Source: Branchipolynoe longqiensis (taxonomy: Eukaryota > Annelida > Polychaeta > Phyllodocida > Polynoidae). Taken from it: a DNA stretch of 64,000 nt. Every line of letters begins with the position of its first letter. Position 1 is the stretch's first letter. The notes beneath the pieces were generated by a model. That model saw only the letters and a program-made list of their open reading frames with translations. It did no database searches and had not been told where the DNA came from. The translations under genes and the position numbers were made by a program. Shown in pieces: positions 1-10,476 of this stretch. Location: assembly GCA_030323885.1 (NCBI GenBank), contig CM059198.1, positions 55,693,417 through 55,757,416 of the forward strand. Reading direction: 5' to 3'.

Positions 1-42
1 TAATAGAGGTGGTCGGTTAACAAGATTTTACTGTATATTAAA

Positions 43-657
43 ATGAGAGCGTGCACGAGTCCGGAATATAGAATATGTGTGTGTGGTGTGTGTGACTGTG
101 GTGAATATGGATGTGCATATATGTGTGTAGGTATGGTGTGTGTGAATGTGGTGTATATGGGTGTACATGTATGTGTGTATGGTGTGTGTGAATATAATGT
201 ACATGGGTGTACATATATATGCATAGTGATTATCTGTGAGTGTGGTGTATATGGGTATACATCTATATGCGTTGGTATAGTGTGTGAGTGTGGTATCTTT
301 AGGTGAACAAATATGTGTGTGTGATGTGTGTGAGTGTGCTATATATATAGGTGTACATACATATGTGTGGGTATGGTCTGTGAGTGTGGTGTATATGGGT
401 ATACATCTATATGTGTGAGTATGGTGTGTGAGTGTGGTATCTTTAGGTGAACAAATATGTGTGTGTGATGTGTGTGAGTGTGCTATATATATAGGTGTAC
501 ATACATATGTGTGGGTATGGTGTGTGTGAGTGTGGTGTCTATGGGTGTACATATATAATTGTGTGTGGTGTGTGAGTGTGGTATATATATAGGTGTACAT
601 ACATATGTGTGGGTATGGTGTATGTGAGTGTGTTGTCTATGGGTGTATATATATATA
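43..657. repeat. GT-rich degenerate tandem repeat
   Basis: About 600 bp built from TGTGTG, GGTGTA and ATATAT blocks recurring every 50-60 bp, with longer near-identical units (for example around 300-360 and 430-500). Open frames on either strand are low-complexity Tyr/Thr/His or Val/Cys/Gly repeats and are not genes. Confidence 0.85.
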
Positions 658-659
658 TA

Positions 660-877
660 CAGATGAACCTCGATCCAACGAACACCAATACAACGGATTC
701 CGGATCCAACGGACACAATCCGCTTGAGTGAATATCTGGTCCGAAAGTTTAAAACCCCTGTTTTCCACATTATCACTATGTCACCTATAGATAAAGCAAT
801 TTCGTCGCTGCAACGGACAAACAGCTTTAACGGACAACTGCTCCCCCCTATTAGTCCGTTGGATTGAGGTTCATCTG
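660..877. mobile_element. pogo/Tigger-like MITE (218 bp)
   Basis: Terminal inverted repeats begin CAGATGAACCTCGATCCAAC and end with the complement (…GGATTGAGGTTCATCTG); the element is flanked by TA on both sides. CAG ends with TA target duplications are the hallmark of Tc1/mariner-superfamily pogo/Tigger elements. No transposase frame is present. Same layout as the elements at 5220, 18231, 34780 and 41958. Confidence 0.7.
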
Positions 878-1252
878 TATATCTATATATATGGGTGTGG
901 TGCGCGGGAGTGTTGCTCACTACTGCATACATCTATGATATTGATTGATGTAACACATGGTAGTGTGTGGTGGGATTGTATGGCAGGTGTCGGGGGGGGG
1001 GGTGGACAAGGGAATATGTAATATGTACCCTTGCCCATGCACCCGTTATGGGAACCTTCTAATAACTCCTAATGAACCACCACCACAGACATAATAGATT
1101 CTGAGCACAAACTCCACCTGTAAACATTAAGTTCACAATGTTTGCACACACCACTAATTAACGGTTATCTCAGAACATAAAAATACACACAAGTAATAAC
1201 GCACAATCTCTGAACATTTAAATATACTCCACTAATAAACGGGAATCTTCTG
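878..1252. other. Non-genic stretch
   Basis: Unremarkable AT-rich DNA with one G run near 992-1002. No reading frame, RNA gene or repeat recognised. Confidence 0.6.
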
Positions 1253-1935
1253 ACTTAGTGCCCTCAGGAACAGTAGAATCTGTATGAAGCCCTTCTTACT
1301 TAGAGCCCGCAGGTACAGTAGAATCTGCATGAAGCCCTTCTTACTTAATGCCCTCAGGTACAGTAGAATCTATATGAAGCCCTTCTGACTTAGTGCCCTC
1401 AGGAACAGTAGAATCTGTATGAAGCCCTTCTTACTTAGAGCCATCAGGTACAGTAGAATCTATATGAAGCCCTTCTGACTTAGTGCCCTCAGGTACAGTA
1501 GAATCTGTATGAAGCCCTTCTTAATTAATGCCCTCAGGTACAGTAGAATCTATATGAAGCCCTTCTTACTTAGAGCCCTCAGGTACAGTATAATCTGCAT
1601 GAAGCCCTTCTCACTTAGTGCCCTCAGGTACAGTAGAACCTGCTTGAAGCCCTTCTTACTTAATGCCCTCAGGTACAGTAGAATCTGTATGAAGTCCTTC
1701 TCACTTAGTGCCCTCAGGTACAGTAGAACCTGCTTAAAGCCCTTCTCACTTAGTGCCCCCAGGTACAGTAGAATCTTCATGAAACCCTTCTCACTTAGTG
1801 CCCTCAAGAACAATAGAACATGTATGAAGCCCTTCTCACTTAGTGCCCTCACATACAGTAGAATCTGTATGAAGCCCTTCTCACTTAGTGCCCTCAGATA
1901 CAGTAGAATCTGCTTGAAGCCCTTCTCAACCAGTG
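1253..1935. repeat. 45-bp minisatellite, about 15 copies
   Basis: The unit contains CAGTAGAATCTGTATGAAGC followed by CCTTCTTACTTAGTGCCCTC and AGGTA. Because 45 is divisible by three, long frames stay open on both strands as 15-residue repeats (MKPFSLSALRYSRIC type and its antisense). Nothing else suggests coding. Confidence 0.93.
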
Positions 1936-2089
1936 GTCATCAAAGGCTGTGGTATGTGATGTGCTGTATGTGGGAAAGTGCATATAAAATACCCCTTCCT
2001 GCTTAACGGAAAGATTAGCCTATGTGGCGGCAGCAGGTTTCCTCCAAATAAATATCTTTGTGCGTTGGCTTTATTCATTTGATGGCTTT

Positions 2090-2137
2090 GTGTCCTAGCA
2101 ATAACTAAGGTCATATCAGGATTGATACCAACTTGCG
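2090..2137 (-). mobile_element. SINE 3'-end fragment
   Basis: Complement of the TGATATGACCTTAGATGTTG-type 3' end shared by the major SINE family of this window; only the last ~45 bp remain. Confidence 0.65.
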
Positions 2138-2204
2138 TCAACTGGAACACTCTTGTTTGATCTGGCACCCTGACTTAATAGTGCTGTCGCACTATGGTTA
2201 CAGT

Positions 2205-2420
2205 GTGGTCAACACACGAGCGGACGGCGCCAGCTGGGCAACCAGCGCGGCCAATGTCAACATCCGGGCCACTCAGCGCGAGTGGTGTTACGTCACCGCT
2301 CTCTGCGATGACGTCATACCCCACCACCCCTAACCCCCATTTCCATTGTGGTGACTTCGGACGGGCAGTGACGGAGAGATGTGTGTGACGTCATTCGCCT
2401 GCGGGAGGGATTGGGGGGAT
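2205..2420. promoter_or_regulatory. CpG-rich patch with clustered CRE sites
   Basis: CpG-dense in contrast to its AT-rich surroundings. It holds two perfect CRE/ATF palindromes TGACGTCA (2309-2316 and 2386-2393) and a near match TTACGTCA (2288-2295) within 106 bp. This looks like a promoter or enhancer, but no gene was found on either side, so the target is unknown. Confidence 0.4.
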
Positions 2421-2559
2421 GGGGATGGGAGGGCCGGGGAGGGAGGGGGGGGGGGGGGTTAGGACAACTAATCGCAATAGGGGATGGTGTGTGAGGGCTG
2501 GGGGCAGGGGGTCAGGTAGAGGGTGGGGAAATTGGGTTGTGTGTGTATATTTGGAGTCT
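2421..2559. other. G-rich stretch
   Basis: Runs of G (2440-2458 and around) and GGGGA blocks between the CpG-rich patch and the 40-bp array. G-quadruplex potential; no gene. Confidence 0.5.
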
Positions 2560-3690
2560 TTGCAGATCTGAGAGGTAATATTTATGAGGACTCACAGGAA
2601 ACCGAACTTATGAGGTAATATTCATGTGAACAAACCGGAAACAGAGCCTACGAGGAAATATTCATAAGGAGTAATCGAAAACAACATTTGCCAGGTAATA
2701 TTCATAAGGAGTAAACGGAAATAACATTCATGAGGTAATATTCATGAAGAGTAATCGGAAACAACATTCCGGCGGTAATATTCATGAAGAGTTATCAGAA
2801 ACAACATTCCCGAGGTAATATTCATGAGGAGTAATCGGAAACAACATTCACAAGGTAATATTCATGAAGAGTAATTGGAAACAACATTCATGAGGTTATA
2901 TTCATGAACAGTAATCGGAAACACCATTCACAAGGTAATATTCATGAAGAGTAATCGGAAACAACATTCACGAGGTAATATTCATGAAGAGTATTCAGAA
3001 ACAACATTCACAAGGTAATATTCATGAAGAGTAATTGGAAACAACATTCATGAGGTTATATTCATGAACAGTAATCGGAAACACCATTCATGAGGTAATA
3101 TTCATGAAGAGTAATCAGAAACAACACTCACCGGGTAATATTCATGAGGAGTAATCGGAAACAACATTCACAAGGTAATATTCATGAAGAGTAATTGGAA
3201 ACAACATTCATGAGGTTATATTCATGAACAGTAATCGGAAACACCATTCACAAGGTAATATTCATGAACAGTAATTGGAAACAACATTCACGAGGTAATA
3301 TTCATTAACAGTAATCGGAAACAACATTCATGAGGTAATATTCATGAAGCGTAATCAGAAACAGCACTCACCGGGTAATATTCATGAAGAGTAATCGGAA
3401 ACAACATTCATGAGGTAATATTCATGAAGAATAATCAGAAACAACATTCACGTGGTAATATTCATGAAGAGTATTTGGAAACAACATTCACAAGGTACTA
3501 TTCATAAGGAGTAATCGGAAACAACATTCACGAGGTAATAATACTAATATTCATGAGGACTCATCAGAAACAACTTTCACGAGGTAACATTCATGAGGAC
3601 TCATCGGAAACAGAGTTGATGAAGTAATAATATTCATGTGAACAAACCAAAAGCAGAGCTCATGGATTAATATGCCTGAGTAATCAGAAA
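2560..3690. repeat. 40-bp minisatellite, about 28 copies
   Basis: The unit reads ATTCATGAAGAGTAATCGGA then AACAACATTCACGAGGTAAT. Blocks of several units are repeated (for example about 2850-2945 and 3010-3100), indicating higher-order amplification. Units become degenerate at both ends. Confidence 0.93.
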
Positions 3691-3768
3691 CCCATGGGTT
3701 TGAATCCCACGATCGACCAAAACGGGTTGCAGACGCTCAACTCATTCGGCCATCCCGGCTTGTCACAC
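3686..3768 (-). mobile_element. SINE head fragment (tRNA-related)
   Basis: Complement of the type-a SINE head: a GTGGGATTC block, then a GAATGAGTTGAGCGTC block, then the GATGGCCGAATG block, with no body attached. Lies directly after the 40-bp array. Confidence 0.65.
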
Positions 3769-3879
3769 TTACAGGTGAAGAGTGTCTGTGTTTCAATTCC
3801 CACAATGCATTATAGAGCATAATTATATAATAGTAGGGAAAATATGACTGTAACAATTATTTCTATAATTGTAATGACA

Positions 3880-3883
3880 ATTG

Positions 3884-3917
<34 letters not shown>

Positions 3918-4100
3918 CTTGTTGGTTACAGAATTTCATTGTGTTATATGCTGCAAATTGTGTGTTCTACAGTTATTATATAACTTACTCTATATACCTT
4001 TTTTGTGTAAATAATCCTCAATTGAAAAATGGCTGGAAGATCAGTGCTTCGGCGTTGACAAAAGACTTATTCAGCAGAATAAACATATTTACCCCCACCC
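3880..4100 (+). mobile_element. 5'-truncated LINE 3' end (hairpin family)
   Basis: A (TA)n run, an AT-rich 3' UTR, then ATGGCTGGAAGATCAGTGC, a short hairpin (4042-4057) and AATAAA. The same ending is seen at 14526(-), 18680, 56161 and 60470. No coding part remains here. Confidence 0.65.
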
Positions 4101-4264
4101 ATATATAAATATATATATTTAAATATATGGATATGAAGGTAATTAAAATTCTATAGCAGTACACGTGATATAATCATAAATATAGCACACATGTAGAGGG
4201 CCCGCAAAACCATTTACCAACCTATTCTGACAGAAATGATGAGGATCGGTAAAGAGTTGATAAA

Positions 4265-4265
4265 C

Positions 4266-4304
<39 letters not shown>
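4265..4304. repeat. Poly-C tract (about 38 C)
   Basis: Nearly uninterrupted C run, the longest homopolymer of the window. Gly-rich antisense frames across it are artefacts. Confidence 0.95.
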
Positions 4305-4305
<1 letters not shown>

Positions 4306-4384
4306 ATGGGCAGGAGCGTCCCAGGAGAGGAAGGAAGGAATGGAGGGTCCTGGATGAATGCAAAATGCCCACAATGCACCATTG

Positions 4385-4610
4385 AGGCTGAATTGACACA
4401 GCCGGAAGTGGCGTTCACGGCTGATTGCGCGCGCATTGTTCTGCTGCTTACATCCGGGTTCTGTGTCATTGCTGCGCAGTAGGGATGCACCAGATGGTGG
4501 CACACTGCGCAGCATCTGGCCTACCGTCCGCTGGTTCCCGAGGAGGGCTGAAGCTGCGACCTGGCGTGCTCACGCGGCCGGAAGTGGGGCGGTTGTCGCT
4601 CCGAGTTCAT
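4385..4610. promoter_or_regulatory. CpG-rich patch with two ETS sites
   Basis: GC- and CpG-rich island with two identical CCGGAAGTGG sites (4402-4411 and 4578-4587), the ETS/GABP consensus. It also carries an inverted CTGCGCAG pair with CAGATGG/CATCTGG between 4470 and 4520. Promoter-like; no downstream reading frame could be tied to it. Confidence 0.35.
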
Positions 4611-4672
4611 AGTCTTCACTTTTAGGTCCAATACTTTATACTAACTTTGATTTTGTTTGTTTGTTTGTTTAA

Positions 4673-5020
4673 AGTTGCATAGTCCGATGGTTTTGAATTT
4701 CTGTATTTTTTCTGAGATTAATATATTAGATCGATCACTAGTATCTACTTTACATTAGTTCAAAGTTACTTTTATTTTAAATGGTAGACTTTTGAGATAT
4801 TTTGAATGCAAACATGGAAAATTTGTTTTGGGAAAGCTTGCCAAAACTCTGACAGCATAGACTTCTGCAGTAACAGGTTCTGTTAAATTGACTCAGTATT
4901 GCCTTCTATGTAGAAACAAATGCTTAATAAGCGCATCAGTATCTAAGTTAGATATGTCAAATCAAATCTAGATAATTGGTTTGGTTTTGAAAATTTGATA
5001 TTTCATCAGACTATGCAGCT
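4673..5020. mobile_element. TTAA-flanked MITE (348 bp), family A
   Basis: Inverted ends AGTTGCATAGTCCGATGG and …CATCAGACTATGCAGCT, flanked on both sides by TTAA (4669-4672 and 5021-5024). TTAA duplications are typical of the piggyBac superfamily; the ends do not show the classical CCC start, so this is a tentative class. Noncoding. Other copies: 8611, 25257, 35123, 45139, 50413, 56891, 61549, 62899. Confidence 0.75.
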
Positions 5021-5219
5021 TTAATGACCCCTCAGCATAAAAAGTAAACATTGGCTATTAGTATTAGGGGCCATACAGTGGTTATACATATCTGAGTAAG
5101 AAATTACATTTCAAACAGTCTGGCCATAACTTTCGCTTATACAGTTTCAAGCCTAGGACGGAGCGTAGCACAGGTGCATCAAACTGCAAGAAATGTTTCC
5201 TGAATGCATAAGTATATTA

Positions 5220-5397
5220 CAGTAAAACCTCCCTAACCGACCACCTCCACAGATCGACCACTCCCCTATATCGATCGCTTTATTTGGGTCCCAACAATAC
5301 CATTGTAACCATATTCTAACTCCATAAACCAACCACCTCCGTAAATCGACCACTTCAAGTCGGTCCCAAGGTCGGTCGATTTAGAGAGGTTTTACTG
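5220..5397. mobile_element. pogo/Tigger-like MITE (178 bp), type copy
   Basis: Ends CAGTAAAACCTCCCTAACCG and …AGAGAGGTTTTACTG are inverted repeats, with TA at 5218-5219 and 5398-5399. The interior is also largely self-complementary (ACCGACCACC/GGTCGGT). Close copies at 34780-34956 and 41958-42130. Confidence 0.85.
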
Positions 5398-5404
5398 TAG
5401 TTGG

Positions 5405-5612
5405 ATATGTAGTGTAGTACTCTGCACTCACCTGTCAGATTAGGAACCACCTAGGTAGGTATGCGTGATTAGGGTGATTGCACCAAGGAACCTAGATAGT
5501 GTAATGGTTAGGAAGCTACCAACAAAATGTCAAGAAATGTGGCTTAGAATCCTGCTCTTGGCGCAATATTTTCCATTTTCATCACCCCCATGACAGACGT
5601 CAATAATCTAAT
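5405..5612 (+). mobile_element. Second tRNA-derived SINE family (copy 1)
   Basis: Contains a tRNA-like A-box region (AGTGTAATGGTTAGG) and B-box remnant (GCTTAGAATCCTGC), preceded by a CTGCACTCACCTGTCAGA leader and followed by GGCGCAATATTTTCCATTTT. The same order, better preserved, is found in reverse at 27318-27482. Confidence 0.55.
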
Positions 5613-5831
5613 CTAGGTACATGTTTTGGATTAGACAAGTTTGTGCTTTCATCGAATTATGCAGCTTTAATTTATGTACAACAGGCGCACTTAGGATCGA
5701 TTTGCATTGTTTCTATGAAAGTACAGACACCAAGCTCCTCAAGTCTGCAGTAGTAGTTGGTAGCGAGCTGCGAACACTGGGTCTAACTGTGTTTGATCAG
5801 CTGAGTACATTCCCGTAAAAATTGTGTAATA

Positions 5832-6178
5832 CCAAACGGGATGGCCAAATGAGTTGAGCATCCGTCTTCTGTTTTGTTAGATCAGGGAATTCGAAGCCAC
5901 GGGTTGGAACAATAGTGGAGTCAAACCAATGACTTAAAGATTTATACTTGTCGCTTCCTATCCAGGCACTCGGCATTATTAGGATAGGGCAAGGACTGGT
6001 TGAGTCAGTGTCAGGATAATATGACTGAGTGGGATATCAGGTCATGGTGCTGGTGGCCTGGTCTCACACTGGGGCAGCACTATAAATTTGCCATGAGTGC
6101 GCACTGCCACAAGTCGGTACTCATCCTGATATGACCTTAGATGTTGCTAGGATGTACAATTCCAACAACAAACCAACC
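5832..6178 (+). mobile_element. tRNA-derived SINE, major family
   Basis: tRNA-like head (ACGGGATGGCCAAATGAG), middle body (GTCAGGATAATATGACTGAG, then CAGCACTATAAA), 3' hairpin segment and an ACAACAAACCAACC tail. The major family has the order head, body, hairpin, CCAACAACCAACC tail, and about 340 bp when complete. Confidence 0.85.
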
Positions 6179-6324
6179 AATATTCCGTATCTCTTAACCT
6201 ACTACCACTTCCAAATTAGCCACAACACTAGATATGCGCATCACCATATTGGTGTTAATCAGTTGTTGCCTGATATGGGGCTTTAGCAACCAAGGCACTC
6301 TGGGTGAGTATCAACTGAACCACA

Positions 6325-6722
6325 GCTGAGGTTGCTGTGGCTGAATCGGCAAGAGGGCTGGCCTCGAGTTCGAGTCCAGGCCGAATCAGAACAGACGGGA
6401 TGGCCGAATGAATTGAGCATCCGTCTCCTGTTTTGGTAGATAGTTGGATTCGAACCACCAGGTTCGAACCCTGGTCGAGTCAAACCAATTACTTAGAAAT
6501 TGATGCTTGTCACTTCCTAGCCAGGCGCTCGGCATTATTAGGCTAGGGCAAGGACTGGTTGACTCGGTATTAGGATAATGCAACTGAGCTCATGGTGTTA
6601 GTGGCCAGGTCTCCCAGTGGGGAAGCACTAAAATGTCACCTTAGTGTGCACTGTCACAAGTTGGTACACGTCCTGATATGACCTTAGATGTTGCCAGGAC
6701 CTAAAACACCTATAACCAACCA
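6325..6722 (+). mobile_element. SINE, major family, with an extra head
   Basis: A complete type-a copy (6393-6722, B-box GGTTCGAACCC) preceded by another tRNA-like segment (6335-6390, A-box TGGCTGAATCGG, B-box GTTCGAGTCC). It looks like a composite of two head types. Confidence 0.75.
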
Positions 6723-6830
6723 TAAGTTGACGCTGCAGTTGCTTCAAACCTTGGAGTTGTCTCCCAGTTTATTTCACCAAGGTCAGAATAGAAGTGACCT
6801 GCCATTGCTCAACTAGGTCACAGGCATAGA

Positions 6831-7640
6831 ATAGGAGGGTTCTTTTGAGCGTAAAATTATGTAATCCTGGCTCTGAGAGAGTCCATTTACCTTAAATGCA
6901 CCCTCTGAGAGAGTCCATTGACCTTAGATGACCCCTTCTGAGAGCGTCCATACATGTGGAAGGGGTCGTTTGTCCTTAGATGACCGGTTTGTCCTTAGAT
7001 GACCGGTTTGTCCTTAGATGACCGGTTTGTCCTTAGATTACCTACTTTAGGTATTGTTATTATGCGATGATGCATATGATTGTGTGTGTGTGTGTTTCCC
7101 TCCCCGAAAACTCGAAGCAGTGACGTTAGTTAGTTGGTGTTGGTAGAGGTCATAGGGTTCATTTATCCTAGCCATCTGTCATTTTGTGTGCGTGTGTGTG
7201 TGTGTAATTCCCCCCCCCCTGAAAACCCAAAGCAGTGACCTCTACCAACACCAACTAGGTCAATGACGTCACTGCTCGGGTTTTCGAGGGGGGGGTTTGG
7301 GAGGGGGGCAACACACACACACAAAACAACAGATGGCTAGGATAAATGAACTCTATGACCTCTACCAACACCATCTAACTCAATGACGTCACTGCTTCAG
7401 GTTTTTGGGGAAAACACACACACACATAATCATATGCATCATCGCATAATAACAATACCTAAAGTAGGTCATCTAAGGACAAACGGGTCACCTAAGGACA
7501 AACAACCCCTTTGACATGCATGGGCGCTCTCAGAAGGGGTCATCTTAGGTCGATAGACTCTCTCAGAGGGTGCATTTAAGGTCAATTGATTCTCCCAGAG
7601 CCAGGATTACGTAATTTTATGCTCAAAAGAACCCTCCTAT
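6831..7640. mobile_element. 810-bp foldback (giant inverted repeat)
   Basis: The left arm starts ATAGGAGGGTTCTTTTGAGC; the right arm ends with its complement at 7640. Arms of about 400 bp fold around a centre near 7235 and mirror each other throughout: CTGAGAGAGTCC/GACTCTCTCAG, (TG)n against (CA)n, the ACCTACTTTAGG block and the TGGTAGAGGTC block. They differ in copy number of a 19-bp TTTGTCCTTAGATGACCGG unit (four on the left near 6968-7040, two on the right near 7470-7505). TA flanks are possible. Noncoding. Confidence 0.88.
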
Positions 7641-7644
7641 ACTA

Positions 7645-8040
7645 CTCACAGGTAGCCTCTTCCCACACCCAAGCCCCTCCCCTCCATCCTCCTCCCCTTC
7701 CCAGTCCACCCGTCTTCCCCCTTCCTGCCCCTTCCATTCACCCCTCACCCCGCCCTCCCTCCTTTCCCTCCCGATCCCTATCTCACATTCACACCCTCAT
7801 ACTCCTCCCATCCTCCCTCCTCCCCCCTCCTCCCCATTTCTCCTCTTCCCCATCTCTTCTGCTACCCCTTCCTATCCTCTGTCCTGCCACCTCTACTTTC
7901 CCCCACTTCTTCAGTCACTCCATCCACTCTTCTCCATCCCTAACTCCTCCCCCCTTCCCCTCTACTATACCCCTTCCGTCCCTCCTTTTCTCTCCCCTTC
8001 TCCCTCTTCCTCCACCCACCGACACCCATCCACCGCCAAT
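7645..8040 (+). repeat. Polypyrimidine (CT-rich) tract
   Basis: About 390 bp almost purely C and T on the + strand (CCCCTCC, CTTCC, TCCC blocks). The open frame across it gives Pro/Ser/Leu low complexity and is not a gene. Triplex-forming potential. Confidence 0.85.
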
Positions 8041-8209
8041 ACTCACAGAATTAGATTGCAGGGGCACCATTTAAAATTTAAATCCCCATAGAGTGATCAC
8101 TACCCCAATAATGCCCACCTACCAGGGCCCCTCCCTTGGCCACTCTCCCCTCCCCCGGTCCCGGTGTCCCCCGGTCCCTCTCCCTCCTCCAGTCCCTCCC
8201 ACTTGCTCT

Positions 8210-8550
8210 CTTACCGGGCGCAGTGGCCGAATCGATAGAGCACCAGCCTCACATGCGGAATGTCGGGAGTTCGGTTCCCAGTCAAGTCAAACTAATGACT
8301 AAATAAAATTGATACTTGTCGCTTCCTAGCCGAGCACTTGGCATTAATAGGATAGGACAAGGACTGGTTAGCTCAGTGTCAGGAAAATGTGACTGAGTGG
8401 GATATCAGGTCAAGGTGCCAGTGGCCTGATTTCCCAGTGGGGTAGCACTATAAAGTCACCATAAGTGTGCACTGTCACAAGTCAGCACCCGTCATGATAT
8501 GACCTTAGATGTTATCAGGACGTAAAACTCCAACAACCAACCACTCGCTC
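8210..8550 (+). mobile_element. SINE, major family, type-b head
   Basis: Head ACCGGGCGCAGTGGCCGAAT with B-box GAGTTCGGTTCCC, then the common body and a CCAACAACCAACC tail. Confidence 0.85.
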
Positions 8551-8610
8551 TCCTGGCTAACACCTGGCACGGCCATTAAGGGTGGGCGCTTGCTCGAGTT
8601 CTGTGTCAAA

Positions 8611-9410
8611 GCATCAAATTAAAAAAAAACAGAATACCGACCTAGATTTGATCCTACATATCCAACTTAGATACTGGTGCACTTATCAAACATTTGTTGC
8701 TGCATTGATATGGATACTAAGCCAAGTTAATAGATAGAACCTGTTACTGCTGATACCTATGGGGCGTAATCGATTAACACGACTGGGGCGATTCGGGTGA
8801 CCCGAGTTACTAGAATTTCAAATCGAACACCGTGAGTGGAGTTGACAAAAACATGTGCTGTGTGCAAAACGACCCGACCCCAGTAACCTACCTCTTGGCT
8901 GGGGTTTGGTCGGAATGATAACATCACATTTGTGCTGGTACCGTCCTACACGATAATAGCTACCAGTACCAGTCCTACATGTTTTTGTTGTTGGTTATAA
9001 CACAGATTATTGAAATGGAAATATAACTAAACTGTGCAATCATAAAATACTTTAAATCCTATTTTGCTGTAGTTATATCCGTTATTAAAAAAAAGAAAAA
9101 TGTTTTGGATTAAGCCACCATTTTTTCCACCCTGAGCATGGAGAAGTGCATTCGATTATTCGACCCGAGTCTGTAGGATGTGCGCATGCGCCAAAAAGTG
9201 ACTCGGGTGACCCGAGTTGATTATTCCATTACACCCATGGTGTCAGAATTTTGACGCACTTGCTCAAATTAATTTAGCATGTTTCCACTTCAAATCTTTC
9301 CAAAGTTAGACATTTAAAATAGAAGTTACTTTAAATTGCAGTGAAGTAGATGATTAATCTGATATATTTATCTAAGAAACCCAGACACATAAAACCATCG
9401 GACTGTAATA
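8611..9410. mobile_element. Family A MITE interrupted by another element
   Basis: 8611-8761 and 9237-9410 together match the family A MITE: the CTAGATTTGATCCTACATAT block, GAACCTGTTACTGC, then TCAGAATTTTGAC and ACCATCGGACT. The 475-bp element at 8762-9236 splits it, so the family A copy is older. Its 5' terminus is lost. Confidence 0.75.
8762..9236. mobile_element. 475-bp TIR element with 3-bp duplication (copy 1)
   Basis: Ends GGGCGTAATCGATTAA and …TCCATTACACCC are inverted; subterminal CGGGTGACCCGAGTT occurs near both ends. ATG flanks both sides (8759-8761, 9237-9239) and is single in the uninterrupted host MITE, so a 3-bp target duplication is directly visible. Three-base duplications suggest PIF/Harbinger. 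Noncoding. Confidence 0.8.
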
Positions 9411-9479
9411 TTAAGTAACCAACCTACGGACCTTCGCTCGTTATTTGTATTTGCCCACGTGACAATGATCCGAGAAACA

Positions 9480-10476
9480 ATGGTGTACCCCCACCGACAC
9501 CCCAGCCTCCAACCCAACCCAACATTTCACATACCCTAACCCTCATCCTCAGCCACACCCACACCCAACCCCACACCAACACCCACTCTCACGCACACAC
9601 GCGCACATTATAGGCCGTATTCGAATAACATGACCCGGGCGACTCGGGTTGCTAGAATTTCAAATCGAACACCGCGAGTGGAGTAGAAAAAAACACGTGC
9701 CGTGTGCAAAACGACCCGACTCAGTAACCCACCTCTTGGCTGGGGTTGGCTAGGAGCGATGACGTCACATTTGTGCTGGTACCGTCCTGTAGCAGTACAA
9801 GTCATATGTGTTTTTTTTTAATGTTAAACAAAAAATATAACCCAGATTAATGAAATGGAAATATATCTAAACTATGCAATCATAAAATACTTTAAATCCT
9901 ATTTTGCTGTAGCTATATCGGTCATTAAAAACCCAAACCTAAAGTTTTGGATTAAACCACCATTTTTTTTCCACCCCAGCGTGTTCGATTATGTAACCTT
10001 GGGTCGTAGGTTCTGCGCATGTGCCAAAAAGTGGCTCGGGTGACCCGAGTTGATTAATCGAATACGCCCATACTGTCACCGTTACCAACTCCCACCCTGA
10101 CATCCTCGCAGCCGCACCGATCCACACCCTAACGCACACCCTCACCCATACCGTCACTCCCCCCTCACCTTTACTCACCCACACCCTCATCTCACCGTTA
10201 CCCTCATCCACACCCACCCACACCCTCATCCTCGCCATCACAAACCCTCACCCACACCCGCACTTCCACCCTCAACGTCTCCTACCCTCCCACCCTCAAC
10301 CTCACCACCAGCCACACCCTAATCCCACCCTCACCCACACTAACCCACACCCTCAATCATACCCACTACAAACCAACTCACACACCCACAGCTACCACCC
10401 ACCCCTACATCTACAACCCACACCCACACTATGCCAATAATCGATCTCACCCCCCCCCCCCCCCCCCCCCCCCCCC
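9480..10476. repeat. CCCTCACCCACA-type C-rich simple repeat, interrupted
   Basis: Degenerate 6-12-bp repeats (ACCCTCA, CCCACACCC) at 9480-9609 and 10073-10440, ending in a poly-C run at 10450-10476. The 457-bp element at 9613-10069 has inserted into the array. Confidence 0.8.
9613..10069. mobile_element. 457-bp TIR element with 3-bp duplication (copy 2)
   Basis: Ends GGCCGTATTCG and CGAATACGCCC, flanked by ATA on each side (9610-9612, 10070-10072). Interior closely matches the copy at 8762, including the AATCGAACACCGCGAGTGG block and the TGACCCGAGTTGATTA end. Confidence 0.8.

Noticed and set aside
1509..2006. 165-residue repeat protein
   Set aside because: Product of the 45-bp minisatellite, equally open on the other strand.
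7586..8074. 162-residue Pro/Ser-rich ORF
   Set aside because: Lies in a polypyrimidine tract; its composition is entirely explained by CT repeats.
9480..10440. Telomere-like CCCTAA repeats
   Set aside because: Only scattered CCCTAAC words; the array is degenerate CCCACACCCTCA and has no uniform hexamer.
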